Source of the DNA: Pseudomonas frederiksbergensis
GTDB taxonomy: Bacteria > Pseudomonadota > Gammaproteobacteria > Pseudomonadales > Pseudomonadaceae
Assembly: GCF_003732275.1 (NCBI RefSeq)
Contig: NZ_MOBM01000006.1
Span: forward strand, 124,001-188,000
Direction of reading: 5' to 3'
Length of the DNA stretch: 64,000 nucleotides
Part shown: piece after piece, positions 9,763-16,686 of the stretch
How positions within the stretch are numbered: position 1 is the stretch's first letter
Layout of the letters: each line of letters begins with the position of its first letter
The notes under the pieces: model-generated
Seen by the model: only the letters and a program-made list of their open reading frames with translations
The model's database searches: none
Told to the model about the DNA's origin: nothing
Position numbers and translations under genes: made by a program

Positions 9763-10533
9763 TCATCCTTGAACGGTGTCAGTTGTCAGGTCGTTGGAAA
9801 ACAAATCCAGCCTGGAGGTGATCAGCTTTCCGATTTCGGACAGTTCGGCCGACGCTTGGAGAGTGGCCAGACTTTTGAGGAAGTACTGGTGCAAGTATTC
9901 GAGTCGTTCGGGTCGAGCTCGCACGGAACCGCTGGCCAACAACCGCTGGTGGTAGTTCACGGCGCTGACCGCAAACAGGCAAGCCAGCAAGACACCCCTA
10001 GGGTTCTTGCCGCCGGTTCCTGATGGCAGTATGTAGTTGTTCGAACTGTCTTTGAGCTGGAAGTCGTAAATCTCAGCGATCAAACTGGACCAGATATGGG
10101 ACAGTTCATGCACCAGCAACTCTTCAAGGTCCGTCATGCTGGTAAACGCGGCTTCGCCCAGAAACATTTGTTGCGGCAGCACGGGATTGGTCAGGCTAAC
10201 TTGTTGAGTCAGCAACTTATGAATTTTAACCGGCAAGTCCAATAACTTGGCCCATTCCGGCAGCAAGGCTTTGAGGTTGTTCTTCGCTTCAGCCACCATG
10301 ATCTGCTCGGCATTACCGAGCGCTTGATGGGGCGAAAACGCGGGCGCACCTTCGACGTGCCGATTATATAGGGTGGTGGCAAAGTCTGGTTGCAAATAGG
10401 AAGTTAAAGGTAACTCACCTCCCTCGATATTTTTACGTACAACGGCGACGAGCGTTAAAAGTTTGATGCTATTGAACATGGGGTGCACAAAGGGCAAACC
10501 ATTTATTTCACACAGTATATCTGATGGCGACAT
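9763..10533 (-). CDS. HExxH-motif protein, putative peptide-modification or processing factor
   Basis: A 256-residue protein with one clear motif, HELSH (142-146), the zinc-metalloprotease signature, inside LEELLVHELSHIWSS. Glu154 could be the third ligand. Proteins with an isolated HExxH in RiPP gene clusters form a recognised but poorly understood group annotated as putative peptide modification proteins. Here it lies between tfuA (26-base overlap) and the sulfur carrier (3-base gap), so it is a core part of the operon. It could cleave the leader peptide, process the carrier, or act as a metal enzyme on the peptide. No signal peptide is seen, so it is probably cytoplasmic. The ribosome binding site is weak. 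Confidence 0.7.
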   Translation of the reverse strand: MSPSDILCEINGLPFVHPMFNSIKLLTLVAVVRKNIEGGELPLTSYLQPDFATTLYNRHVEGAPAFSPHQALGNAEQIMVAEAKNNLKALLPEWAKLLDLPVKIHKLLTQQVSLTNPVLPQQMFLGEAAFTSMTDLEELLVHELSHIWSSLIAEIYDFQLKDSSNNYILPSGTGGKNPRGVLLACLFAVSAVNYHQRLLASGSVRARPERLEYLHQYFLKSLATLQASAELSEIGKLITSRLDLFSNDLTTDTVQG

Positions 10534-11209
10534 TCTGTTTTACCGTCCGCGTCCATGGTTGCAGTTTGAGAAAATCGATCAAGTCCAAGCTCTTTATTCT
10601 GTAGGCAGAAAAGTTGGCCAAGGCGCTATCTATTTGTTGCTCCGCGACAGGGAGTGCCAGCAAGGCTTCTTTTAAACAATTTAGTGTTCGATGTCCGTAC
10701 CACATGTTTTTCAGGTAGTGAAGTAGGTGTTGTTCTTGTGCTGGCGTAATGATCTGTTCAGTCATCCACTGTTTTAAAAATTGCCTGATATGAATAAGTG
10801 GTTCACTGAGTGAAAGAAAAGGCTCTTGTGCTTGATGTATCAGGGTCACTTCGTCGTCGGACATGTCAGGATCGCTGGCGAATTGTCGATATACTTCACC
10901 AAAGCCTGTCATTCCCAGCGTATCCATTTCACAGGCACGAATGGATCCCATGGACGACAATCCCCAAATGCGCCAACCCGCGCCCAAGGCGTCGAGTATC
11001 TCGGCATGGCCGACGGCAGGGTGTGCATGAAATACGCCATCGACAATGGCGAGGTTCGAAGGGGGTGATTGCGCCACCAGGCGTTCGATATCGCCGCGTT
11101 TGACAGGCGGGCGTAACACCAGGTCGCCACCGCACAGTAATTGATTGTCTATTCCTTGCAGGGAGGGGCCCGCAAACAGTGTGCATACTTCAAGCGCTTT
11201 GTTTGACAT
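10508..11209 (-). CDS. TfuA-like protein, YcaO partner
   Basis: A 233-residue TfuA family protein. Family hallmarks are all visible: FAGPSL (12-17), PPVKRGDI (34-41), IVDGVF (55-60), GLSSMGSIRACEM (83-95) and DDEVTLIH (118-125). TfuA proteins accompany a class of YcaO enzymes and are established partners in peptide-backbone thioamide formation, where they help supply sulfur. Here it overlaps ycaO by 20 bases and is translated from the same message. This gene is the main reason to predict thioamidation rather than azoline formation. Cytoplasmic. Confidence 0.88.
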   Translation of the reverse strand: MSNKALEVCTLFAGPSLQGIDNQLLCGGDLVLRPPVKRGDIERLVAQSPPSNLAIVDGVFHAHPAVGHAEILDALGAGWRIWGLSSMGSIRACEMDTLGMTGFGEVYRQFASDPDMSDDEVTLIHQAQEPFLSLSEPLIHIRQFLKQWMTEQIITPAQEQHLLHYLKNMWYGHRTLNCLKEALLALPVAEQQIDSALANFSAYRIKSLDLIDFLKLQPWTRTVKQNVAIRYTV

Positions 11210-12407
11210 ACGTAAGTAACCTCGGACCGACCCTTTTCAAACCGGGTTCAAAGGCTTCAAGCCCCGGAATAATGATTCTGACCACAGTGATGTCGTCCGT
11301 CGTTTTACTTAGCAAGACCCTTAGCACAGTACTGAGCCCGATATTCTGCAACCGCTCAATGAGTAACTCCCAGGCCGATTCGATCGTGGGTATCGCGGCT
11401 TCTTGGCAGTCGATGGAGGAGTAATCGATCATCTGTTTCCGGGAGGTGGCCACGGTACGCAAGCGTGAGATGGCCTGAAGTTCGACCGAACGGCCCTTCT
11501 TCTCAAAGTATTTGACGCGCTCGATGATGTCGTCCCGGCCTCCGTGGATGTGACTTAAACGGCTTTGGGCTGCCTCGCAGATGGCCCGGATCAAGGCGAT
11601 TTCCTTGAGGGGATGCAATCCTGAGCCGGTGGCCACAGAGATGGGCGCCTGGGAAGACTCTTCCATGATAAAAGCCTGAAAGTAGGCCACGCCAAAACAG
11701 TTCTCGGTGTAACGAACCGACAAGCTTAATCCGGCGTCATTGATTTTATTGATCAGGGCGTCGGTTTCTGCGCTGTAGCGGTCCAGATTGACGATGCAGG
11801 AGCGGTCATGCAGGTGATTGAAGGCTTGAACATCGCGCTCCATGAGTTCGCAAACAGCGTGTACCGAGGCTTCCACCAAGTCATTTCCTGAAGCCAGGCC
11901 ACTGGAGCTTTCCCCGAAGAGCCGTTGCCCGGGGTTTTCGGGGTAGGGAATGAATACCAGTTCGGCGGGTGCAAGCACCTTTTGCTTGCGCAATACATCA
12001 TCAACTTCGACGGCCATGATGAGCGAATCGGCGTCGGCAGAGAAGCCATACAACATGCAGAACTGATTGAACGCTATTCGTCCTTCGTGGCTTTCAATGA
12101 GTTGTCTCGGCGTGGTTTTTAACAGTTTCAGTTGCGCAGTGTTGTATTGCGCAAGGCTGAACTCGATGGCTTCCATATACGCGCCTATTTTGGCTTCTGC
12201 TGATCTGAGGCCTTTGCCAGCGTTTACGCACAGCGAACCCTTCAAAGCTTCCGGTCGTATACTGGCAAACACCGGAATGCCAATGCGGTCCAGCCAGGTT
12301 GTGTCGGTCACTCGGGTAATGCCCAAGCGCGGGGCTATATTGTTGACGATAATTTTTAATGTTTCTTCGGCACTGCGGCGACGAAGGCTCGAACTAAGCC
12401 TTTGCAT
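11190..12407 (-). CDS. YcaO-domain ATP-dependent peptide-modifying enzyme
   Basis: A 405-residue YcaO protein, which uses ATP to activate backbone amides of a substrate peptide. The ATP/Mg-binding segments are intact: GKGLRSAEAKIGAYMEAIE (64-82), SSGLASGNDLVEAS then ELMERD (168-192), GSGLHPLKEIALIRAICEAA (261-280) and GGRDD (289-293). There is no proline-rich C-terminus of the azoline-forming type; the end is IIIPGLEAFEPG followed by a short tail. It has AAGGTG 8 bases before the ATG and lies 85 bases downstream of the candidate precursor, separated by a hairpin. With TfuA, a sulfur carrier and an E1-rhodanese, thioamide formation is the best prediction. Confidence 0.9.
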   Translation of the reverse strand: MQRLSSSLRRRSAEETLKIIVNNIAPRLGITRVTDTTWLDRIGIPVFASIRPEALKGSLCVNAGKGLRSAEAKIGAYMEAIEFSLAQYNTAQLKLLKTTPRQLIESHEGRIAFNQFCMLYGFSADADSLIMAVEVDDVLRKQKVLAPAELVFIPYPENPGQRLFGESSSGLASGNDLVEASVHAVCELMERDVQAFNHLHDRSCIVNLDRYSAETDALINKINDAGLSLSVRYTENCFGVAYFQAFIMEESSQAPISVATGSGLHPLKEIALIRAICEAAQSRLSHIHGGRDDIIERVKYFEKKGRSVELQAISRLRTVATSRKQMIDYSSIDCQEAAIPTIESAWELLIERLQNIGLSTVLRVLLSKTTDDITVVRIIIPGLEAFEPGLKRVGPRLLTYVKQSA

Positions 12408-12460
12408 AAGTGGTCACCTTTTAGTGAATGATCAACAAGCATCATGTTCGACACTATAGA

Positions 12461-12493
12461 AAACGGGAGGGAGTTACTTCCCTCCCGTTTTTT
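12461..12493 (-). terminator. bidirectional hairpin between precursor and ycaO (attenuator-like)
   Basis: A perfect 12-bp stem (12461-12472 with 12479-12490) holds a 6-base loop. On the minus strand it lies immediately after the precursor stop and is followed by TTTTCTAT, a short T-run, so partial read-through is likely. Such hairpins commonly keep precursor peptide messages in excess of modification-enzyme messages. On the plus strand the T-run is longer. Confidence 0.8.
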
Positions 12494-12669
12494 CAGGCTG
12501 CGATTTTTACGTCTTCAGCCAGAGCCAGCGTCAATACGTTGTTGTTCGAATGGTGTGCCACAAAACCAGCGTGCATGAGGCTTTCATCGTTCAGAATGAC
12601 GGAAAACTTCTCCGCAGTTTCTGTGTCCAGTTGAAGCTCGAAGGTTACATCATTAATTGTAGAATCCAT
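12493..12669 (-). CDS. candidate RiPP precursor peptide, 58 residues
   Basis: A small gene on the minus strand, first in the operon. The product starts MDSTINDVTFELQLDTET and ends SNNNVLTLALAEDVKIAA. It is acidic and helix-like in the first half, as leaders often are, and the middle carries the unusual run HAGFVAHHSNNN (33-44). It has no Cys, so thiazoline chemistry from this peptide is impossible; Ser, Thr and backbone amides remain. A good Shine-Dalgarno (GGAG, 9 bases before ATG) and a strong hairpin just after the stop support a real, highly expressed gene. Position before ycaO suggests the substrate. Function as precursor is inferred; no homologue is known to me. It could also be a regulatory or immunity peptide. 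Confidence 0.7.
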   Translation of the reverse strand: MDSTINDVTFELQLDTETAEKFSVILNDESLMHAGFVAHHSNNNVLTLALAEDVKIAA

Positions 12670-13104
12670 TAGTTATTACTCCATCCTTAGTATTGCGTTT
12701 GAGAAGGTCTGTTGCGCAACACCTAAATTTTTTGCAGATGAAGGCAGGGATGTCAAGCTAATATTTATATCCGCAACCGAGTCTTGTTTTAACTGTAATT
12801 GTTTTTCGGGCGCTGCCTACACGAATTAGAGAACATTCGTACAGAGGACGGGTAAGTTGTAGGAAGTTTTAATTATGTTTTTTTGTCAGCCGAAAAATAG
12901 GTTTGTTTTATAGATTCATGATTAATAATGGTAAATAATATCGCTTATAGTTATTGATGTGGTTTATTAATATATTTTATTTTTCTGCTTTTTTTCTCCT
13001 TAAAGGAGCTTCGGTATGAAGAAGCTAAACTACTTATTTTTCGCAATAAACTACGAGAAGCTGCCGCGGCTGCGATCTTTTGATTTTTAATGAGGACATA
13101 CCCG
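12670..13104. other. AT-rich intergenic region between the RiPP operon and the lysR gene
   Basis: This 435-base stretch is markedly richer in A+T than the flanking genes. It holds the likely promoter of the minus-strand operon (12711-12756). On the plus strand a tiny frame at 13016-13090 (24 codons, starting MKKLNYLFFAINYE) has AAGGAG 8 bases before its ATG and ends at the lysR 5' end, but half of it is a repeat arm (13059-13084), so it is not called as a gene. Nothing else was recognised. Confidence 0.6.
12711..12756 (-). promoter_or_regulatory. probable promoter of the precursor-ycaO operon
   Basis: Reading the minus strand, TTGACA (12756-12751) is a perfect -35 box; 18 bases on is AAAAAT (12732-12727), a weak -10. 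Just downstream, GTTGCGCAAC (12711-12720) is a perfect 10-bp palindrome that could be an operator near the start of transcription. The precursor ATG is about 40 bases further. Confidence 0.45.
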
Positions 13105-14007
13105 ATGGACCGCTTCCAGGAAATGCAAGTCTTCGCCGCAGTCGCTCAAGAACAAAGCTTCTCGGCGGCGGCGCGGCGTTTGGGGATGTCGGCGGCCAGT
13201 GTCACTCGGGCAGTGGCGGCGCTTGAAAGGCGCATCGGCACCCAATTGCTGACACGTACCACCCGCAGCGTGCATTTGAGCGAGGCGGGTCAGCGTTATC
13301 TGGAGGACTGTCGGAGAATTCTCACCGAGGTGCAGGAAGCCGAGGATTCTGCGGCGGGCAGCCACGCCCAACCCCGTGGGCAACTGACGATCACGGCGCC
13401 GGTGTTGTTCGGTGATTTGTTCGTTACGCCGGTCATGGTCGGTTACCTGACTCAATTCCCCGAAGTCAGCATCAACGCTCTATTGGTCGACCGGGTGGTG
13501 AGCATGGTCGAGGAGGGCATTGATGTGGCTGTGCGCATCGGTGAGTTGCCTGACAGCAATCAACATGCAATTCGCGTGGGCGAAGTGCGGCGGGTGATCT
13601 GCGCTTCCCCTGGATTTCTGACTGACCATGGTCGGCCCCGGCATCCTGCAGATTTAATCGCAGCCCCGATCATCGCCACCTCGTCCATTGGGCAACACAG
13701 AAGCTGGCCGTTCCTTGACGCGGGAGAGCCGATCAGCATTCGTCTGGAACCGCGTCTTGTAGTCACCGCCAATCAGGCGGCTATCACGGCCGCCGCCATG
13801 GGGCTGGGCCTGACCCGAGTGCTGTCGTATCAAGTGGCGAGCAAGGTCGCCGCCGGTGAGCTGGAAATTGTTCTGGCTGACTTCGAACTGCCGCCATTGC
13901 CCATTCATGTGGTCTATCAGGGTGGGCGCAAGGCCCCGGTGCGGGTCCGTAGTTTTGTCGACTTCGCGGTGAAGGTACTGCGCGAACACCCGGCCCTGCG
14001 CGACTGA
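13105..14007 (+). CDS. LysR-family transcriptional regulator
   Basis: A 300-residue LysR regulator: N-terminal winged helix-turn-helix (MDRFQEMQVFAAVAQEQSFS, AAARRLGMSAASVTRAVAAL), linker helix, then a periplasmic-binding-like effector domain from about residue 90. GAGG lies 8 bases before the ATG at 13105; an in-frame ATG at 13090 lacks a good site. It precedes a glutathione transferase and a PNPOx-family gene in the same direction and probably controls them. It is not obviously tied to the RiPP operon, although the two are divergent across the AT-rich region. Effector unknown. Confidence 0.88.
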   Translation: MDRFQEMQVFAAVAQEQSFSAAARRLGMSAASVTRAVAALERRIGTQLLTRTTRSVHLSEAGQRYLEDCRRILTEVQEAEDSAAGSHAQPRGQLTITAPVLFGDLFVTPVMVGYLTQFPEVSINALLVDRVVSMVEEGIDVAVRIGELPDSNQHAIRVGEVRRVICASPGFLTDHGRPRHPADLIAAPIIATSSIGQHRSWPFLDAGEPISIRLEPRLVVTANQAAITAAAMGLGLTRVLSYQVASKVAAGELEIVLADFELPPLPIHVVYQGGRKAPVRVRSFVDFAVKVLREHPALRD

Positions 14008-14136
14008 GGTTATTGCACTGGCTGAAATAATGGATTGCGTTTGCTGGTTATTCTGTTGTTTTGGTTGCGGATGGAAGATAGCCCCCTATCGGCGCTGATC
14101 TTTCCTGAACGGCGCCCCCACTCAGCGGAGTCACCA

Positions 14137-14763
14137 ATGCAAGCCATCAAACTCTACAGCTTTCCCCTCTCTGGCCACGCTCACCGTGTGGAGCTGATGC
14201 TGTCGCTGTTGCAACTGCCGACCGAGCTGATCTTCGTCGATTTGGCCAAAGGCGCGCATAAGCAACCGGACTTCCTGGCGCTCAACCCGTTTGGGCAGGT
14301 GCCGGTAATTGATGATCAAGGCGTGGTGCTGGCCGATTCCAACGCGATCCTGGTCTACCTTGCGCTGAAATATGGCAATGGCCACTGGCTGCCAACCGAT
14401 CCGGTCGGCGCGGCCAAGGTTCAGCGCTGGTTATCGGTCGCCGCCGGGCCGATTGCCTTCGGCCCCGCCAGGGCAAGGCTGATCACTGTGTTTGGTGCGC
14501 CTTACAACGCGCAAGAGGTGATCGCTTATGCCCACACCTGGCTCAAAGTGATCGATCAGGAACTGGGCGCAACACCCTATCTTGTCGGTAGCGAGCCGAC
14601 CATCGCCGACATCGCCGCGTACAGTTACATCGCCCATGCCCCGGAAGGCAATGTGTCGCTGGACGACTACGCCAACATCCGCGCGTGGCTGGCGCGGATT
14701 GAAGCCTTGCCAGGGTTTGTCGGCATGCCGCGCACCGTCGCCGGTTTGCAAAAAACTGCCTGA
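14137..14763 (+). CDS. glutathione S-transferase family protein
   Basis: A 208-residue GST. The N-terminal thioredoxin fold ([20 protein letters not shown]) contains the N-terminal Ser usual for catalysis in SFPLSGHA, the cis-Pro loop GQVPVIDDQ and the glutathione-binding DSNAIL. The all-helical C-terminal domain contains [12 protein letters not shown], with the conserved N-capping Asp. The ATG at 14137 has GGAG 8 bases upstream; the open frame continues upstream without a site. It probably conjugates or reduces small electrophiles in the cytoplasm. It lies between lysR and a PNPOx-like gene, which suggests a small detoxification unit. Substrate unknown. Confidence 0.9.
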   Translation: MQAIKLYSFPLSGHAHRVELMLSLLQLPTELIFVDLAKGAHKQPDFLALNPFGQVPVIDDQGVVLADSNAILVYLALKYGNGHWLPTDPVGAAKVQRWLSVAAGPIAFGPARARLITVFGAPYNAQEVIAYAHTWLKVIDQELGATPYLVGSEPTIADIAAYSYIAHAPEGNVSLDDYANIRAWLARIEALPGFVGMPRTVAGLQKTA

Positions 14764-14826
14764 TGCTCACAGCCCGATTCAGTCGGGCCGTTCTTATTGC
14801 GCGAGGAGCGCAGGGGAGAAGCCGTT

Positions 14827-15783
14827 ATGGAACGTTCACCTTGGCACGCAGGCGAGAAACAGTTGCAGGCTCGTGTGGGTGTCGCCGAGCGAATGGACGA
14901 ATTAGGTCGTAGGGTGATTCGCGGCGAGATGCCGGATCAGCACCGCATGTTCTATCAGCAACTGCCGTTCATCCTGTACGGCGCGGTGGATGCTGACGGC
15001 AACCCTTGGGCCAGTATTCTGGAAGGGGCGCCGGGTTTTGCCCATTCTCCAGAGCCTACGTTTCTGCAGTTCGGCAGCCTGCCTGGCCACGACGACCCTG
15101 CGCAATTGCAAGACGGGGCGGCGATCGGGCTGCTCGGTATCGAGCTGCACACTCGACGTCGCAACCGTCTCAATGGCCGAGTTGGCGCTGTAACGGCGAG
15201 CGGCTTCGAGGTGAAGGTGGAGCAGTCCTTCGGCAATTGCCCGAAATACATTCAATTGCGCCAGTTTCGCTCGGTACCCTTGGTGGATCCGGCGACCCGT
15301 ATCGCACAGCACCTCAACGGGCTGGATGACGCGGCCAAAGCCATGATCGCCGGTGCCGATACGTTCTTTGTCGCCAGTTATGTGGACGTCGATGGCCAAC
15401 GCTCGGTGGACGTTTCTCATCGGGGTGGCCAGGCCGGTTTCGTCAAGGTAGAGGGCAATCGCCTGACCATCCCGGACTTCGCCGGCAACCTGTTCTTCAA
15501 TACCCTGGGCAACCTGCTGATCAATCCTCGAGCCGGTTTGCTGTTCATCGATTTCGATTCGGGCGACCTGCTGCACCTCAGCGGTCGTACGCAAGTCATT
15601 CTCGAAGGCTCGCAGGTCGAAGCCTTTCAAGGGGCCGAGCGGCTGTGGACCTTCGAGGTGGAGCGCGTGGTGCGTCGGCCCGCGGCACTGGCGTTGCGTT
15701 GGCGCTTTGACGGCGCGTCACCCACCAGTTTGCTGACCGGCACCTGGGCGCAGGCGAATGCTCGTCTGCGAGCTCAGGTTTAG
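14827..15783 (+). CDS. pyridoxamine 5'-phosphate oxidase-family (FMN-binding) protein
   Basis: A 318-residue protein of the split-barrel PNPOx superfamily. The first part (ILYGAVDADGNPWASILEG) and the later FFVASYVDVDGQRSVDVSHRGG and GNLFFNTLGNLLINPRAGLL segments form the FMN-binding barrel halves. Longer relatives carry an added flavin/2Fe-2S reductase module; here the protein ends after the barrel. GGGGAGAA precedes the ATG at 14827; the open frame extends ten codons upstream. It follows GST by 63 bases and is probably co-transcribed. It is likely a flavin-dependent oxidoreductase; substrate unknown. Confidence 0.82.
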   Translation: MERSPWHAGEKQLQARVGVAERMDELGRRVIRGEMPDQHRMFYQQLPFILYGAVDADGNPWASILEGAPGFAHSPEPTFLQFGSLPGHDDPAQLQDGAAIGLLGIELHTRRRNRLNGRVGAVTASGFEVKVEQSFGNCPKYIQLRQFRSVPLVDPATRIAQHLNGLDDAAKAMIAGADTFFVASYVDVDGQRSVDVSHRGGQAGFVKVEGNRLTIPDFAGNLFFNTLGNLLINPRAGLLFIDFDSGDLLHLSGRTQVILEGSQVEAFQGAERLWTFEVERVVRRPAALALRWRFDGASPTSLLTGTWAQANARLRAQV

Positions 15784-15784
15784 A

Positions 15785-15862
15785 AAAAGATCGCAGCCTT
15801 CGGCAGCTCCTACAGGGTGTAAACAGATCCTGCGTAGGAGCTGTCGAAGACTGCGATCTTTT
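15785..15862. repeat. inverted repeat (GATCGCAGCC/TTCGGCAGCT type), diverged copy
   Basis: Arms of about 30 bases, with a few mismatches, surround a short loop. It is the same family as 2725-2804 and 59426-59510. It starts two bases after the PNPOx-like stop and may act as its terminator. Confidence 0.75.
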
Positions 15863-16077
15863 GATCTTCAAGCAGTCCTACAGACGATGATTTTGGGGGG
15901 ATGTTTCCGACAAGTTTTTACGGTTGTCGGTCGGACATGGGGTGGATAGGCTTTGGGGGTCGCTGCAAATTCAGTGATCGGGTTTGGTCGCCCAGGTTTA
16001 GAATGGCGCACTTTTGTGCTTGCTTCATGGCGAGCTGTGCGTGGGAGGGCTTAGGCCCTGCCGGGTTCCATTCCCTG

Positions 16078-16159
16078 GTCGACCAACCCGCGTACGGTTC
16101 GCCACCCTTCTGTTTGGTCGCAGTGTTGGCGAACTCCAGTTCTCGAATGGAGTGTCACC
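16078..16159 (+). promoter_or_regulatory. structured 5' leader with Shine-Dalgarno-sequestering hairpin
   Basis: Three helices can be drawn. CGACCAA (16080-16086) pairs TTGGTCG (16114-16120). GTTCGCCA (16097-16104) pairs TGGCGAAC (16127-16134). ACTCCA (16133-16138) pairs TGGAGT (16148-16153), which contains the GGAG ribosome binding site 7 bases before the ATG. The first two helices cross, as in a pseudoknot, and the last two share two bases, so they compete. This layout is like a translational switch. It is a reading of base pairing only. Confidence 0.45.
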
Positions 16160-16537
16160 ATGTTCAAAGCAACACCAAATCCGCCCGAAGCGGACAGCAC
16201 TTCCCCCTACGAATCCCTCAATTCAAACAAACTCAACGAAGCCGCCGAACGCGCGCTCGACCACTACCTCAACCCATCCGCCCTCAACTCCCCCGTGGCC
16301 CGCAAGCCGAGCACGATGTTTATGGTTGCGCCGGATATCAAAGACGAAGACCTGTTGGCCCACACCTGTGAATCGTTGGCCCAGGCCAGTGTGATGGCGA
16401 GCGATTTTGCGGGGTATCTGGAAGGGCCGCACCGGCACACGGCGATGGCGATTCAGCAGATCGTCATGCTGGCAGAACTGGCGGTGAATCGGATGCTGGA
16501 TAACGTGGGCGCACCAAAACCTGCGCCACACAGCTGA
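16160..16537 (+). CDS. DUF6124/DUF3077-type small protein
   Basis: A 125-residue protein of a family common and often multi-copy in fluorescent pseudomonads, with no known function. It shows the family pattern: MFKATPNPPEADSTSPYES, then AAERALDHYLNP, KPSTMFMVAPDI, and a C-terminal helical part with ESLAQASVMASDFAGYLEG and AIQQIVMLAELAVNRMLD. No signal peptide or membrane segment is seen. GGAG lies 7 bases before the ATG and is inside a possible hairpin (see leader). A REP doublet follows. It stands alone between two other transcription units, so context gives no job. Confidence 0.8.
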   Translation: MFKATPNPPEADSTSPYESLNSNKLNEAAERALDHYLNPSALNSPVARKPSTMFMVAPDIKDEDLLAHTCESLAQASVMASDFAGYLEGPHRHTAMAIQQIVMLAELAVNRMLDNVGAPKPAPHS

Positions 16538-16557
16538 ACCAATGTGGGAATGGCTTT

Positions 16558-16671
16558 TGTGGCGAGGGAGCTTGCTCCCGCTTGAGTGCGCAGCACTCAC
16601 AAATTCGGCAATAGATTGCCAGAATCTTGGGGCCACTACGCAGCCCAGCGCGAGCAAGCTCGCTCGCCACA
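16558..16671. repeat. REP doublet (REPIN), GTGGCGAGGGAGC type, diverged arms
   Basis: The left arm (16558-16582) and inverted right arm (16647-16671) are about 25 bases, with a few mismatches, around a spacer of about 65 bases. It is the same type as the perfect copy at 31856-31975. Confidence 0.75.
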
Positions 16672-16686
16672 ACCGGTCCCGCAGGT

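Larger units (their letters stand above)
15784..16159. other. intergenic region with repeat and DUF6124 leader
   Basis: This 376-base gap holds the inverted repeat at 15785-15862, about 200 bases in which I see nothing firm, and then the structured leader of the DUF6124 gene (about 16050-16159). Confidence 0.6.
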
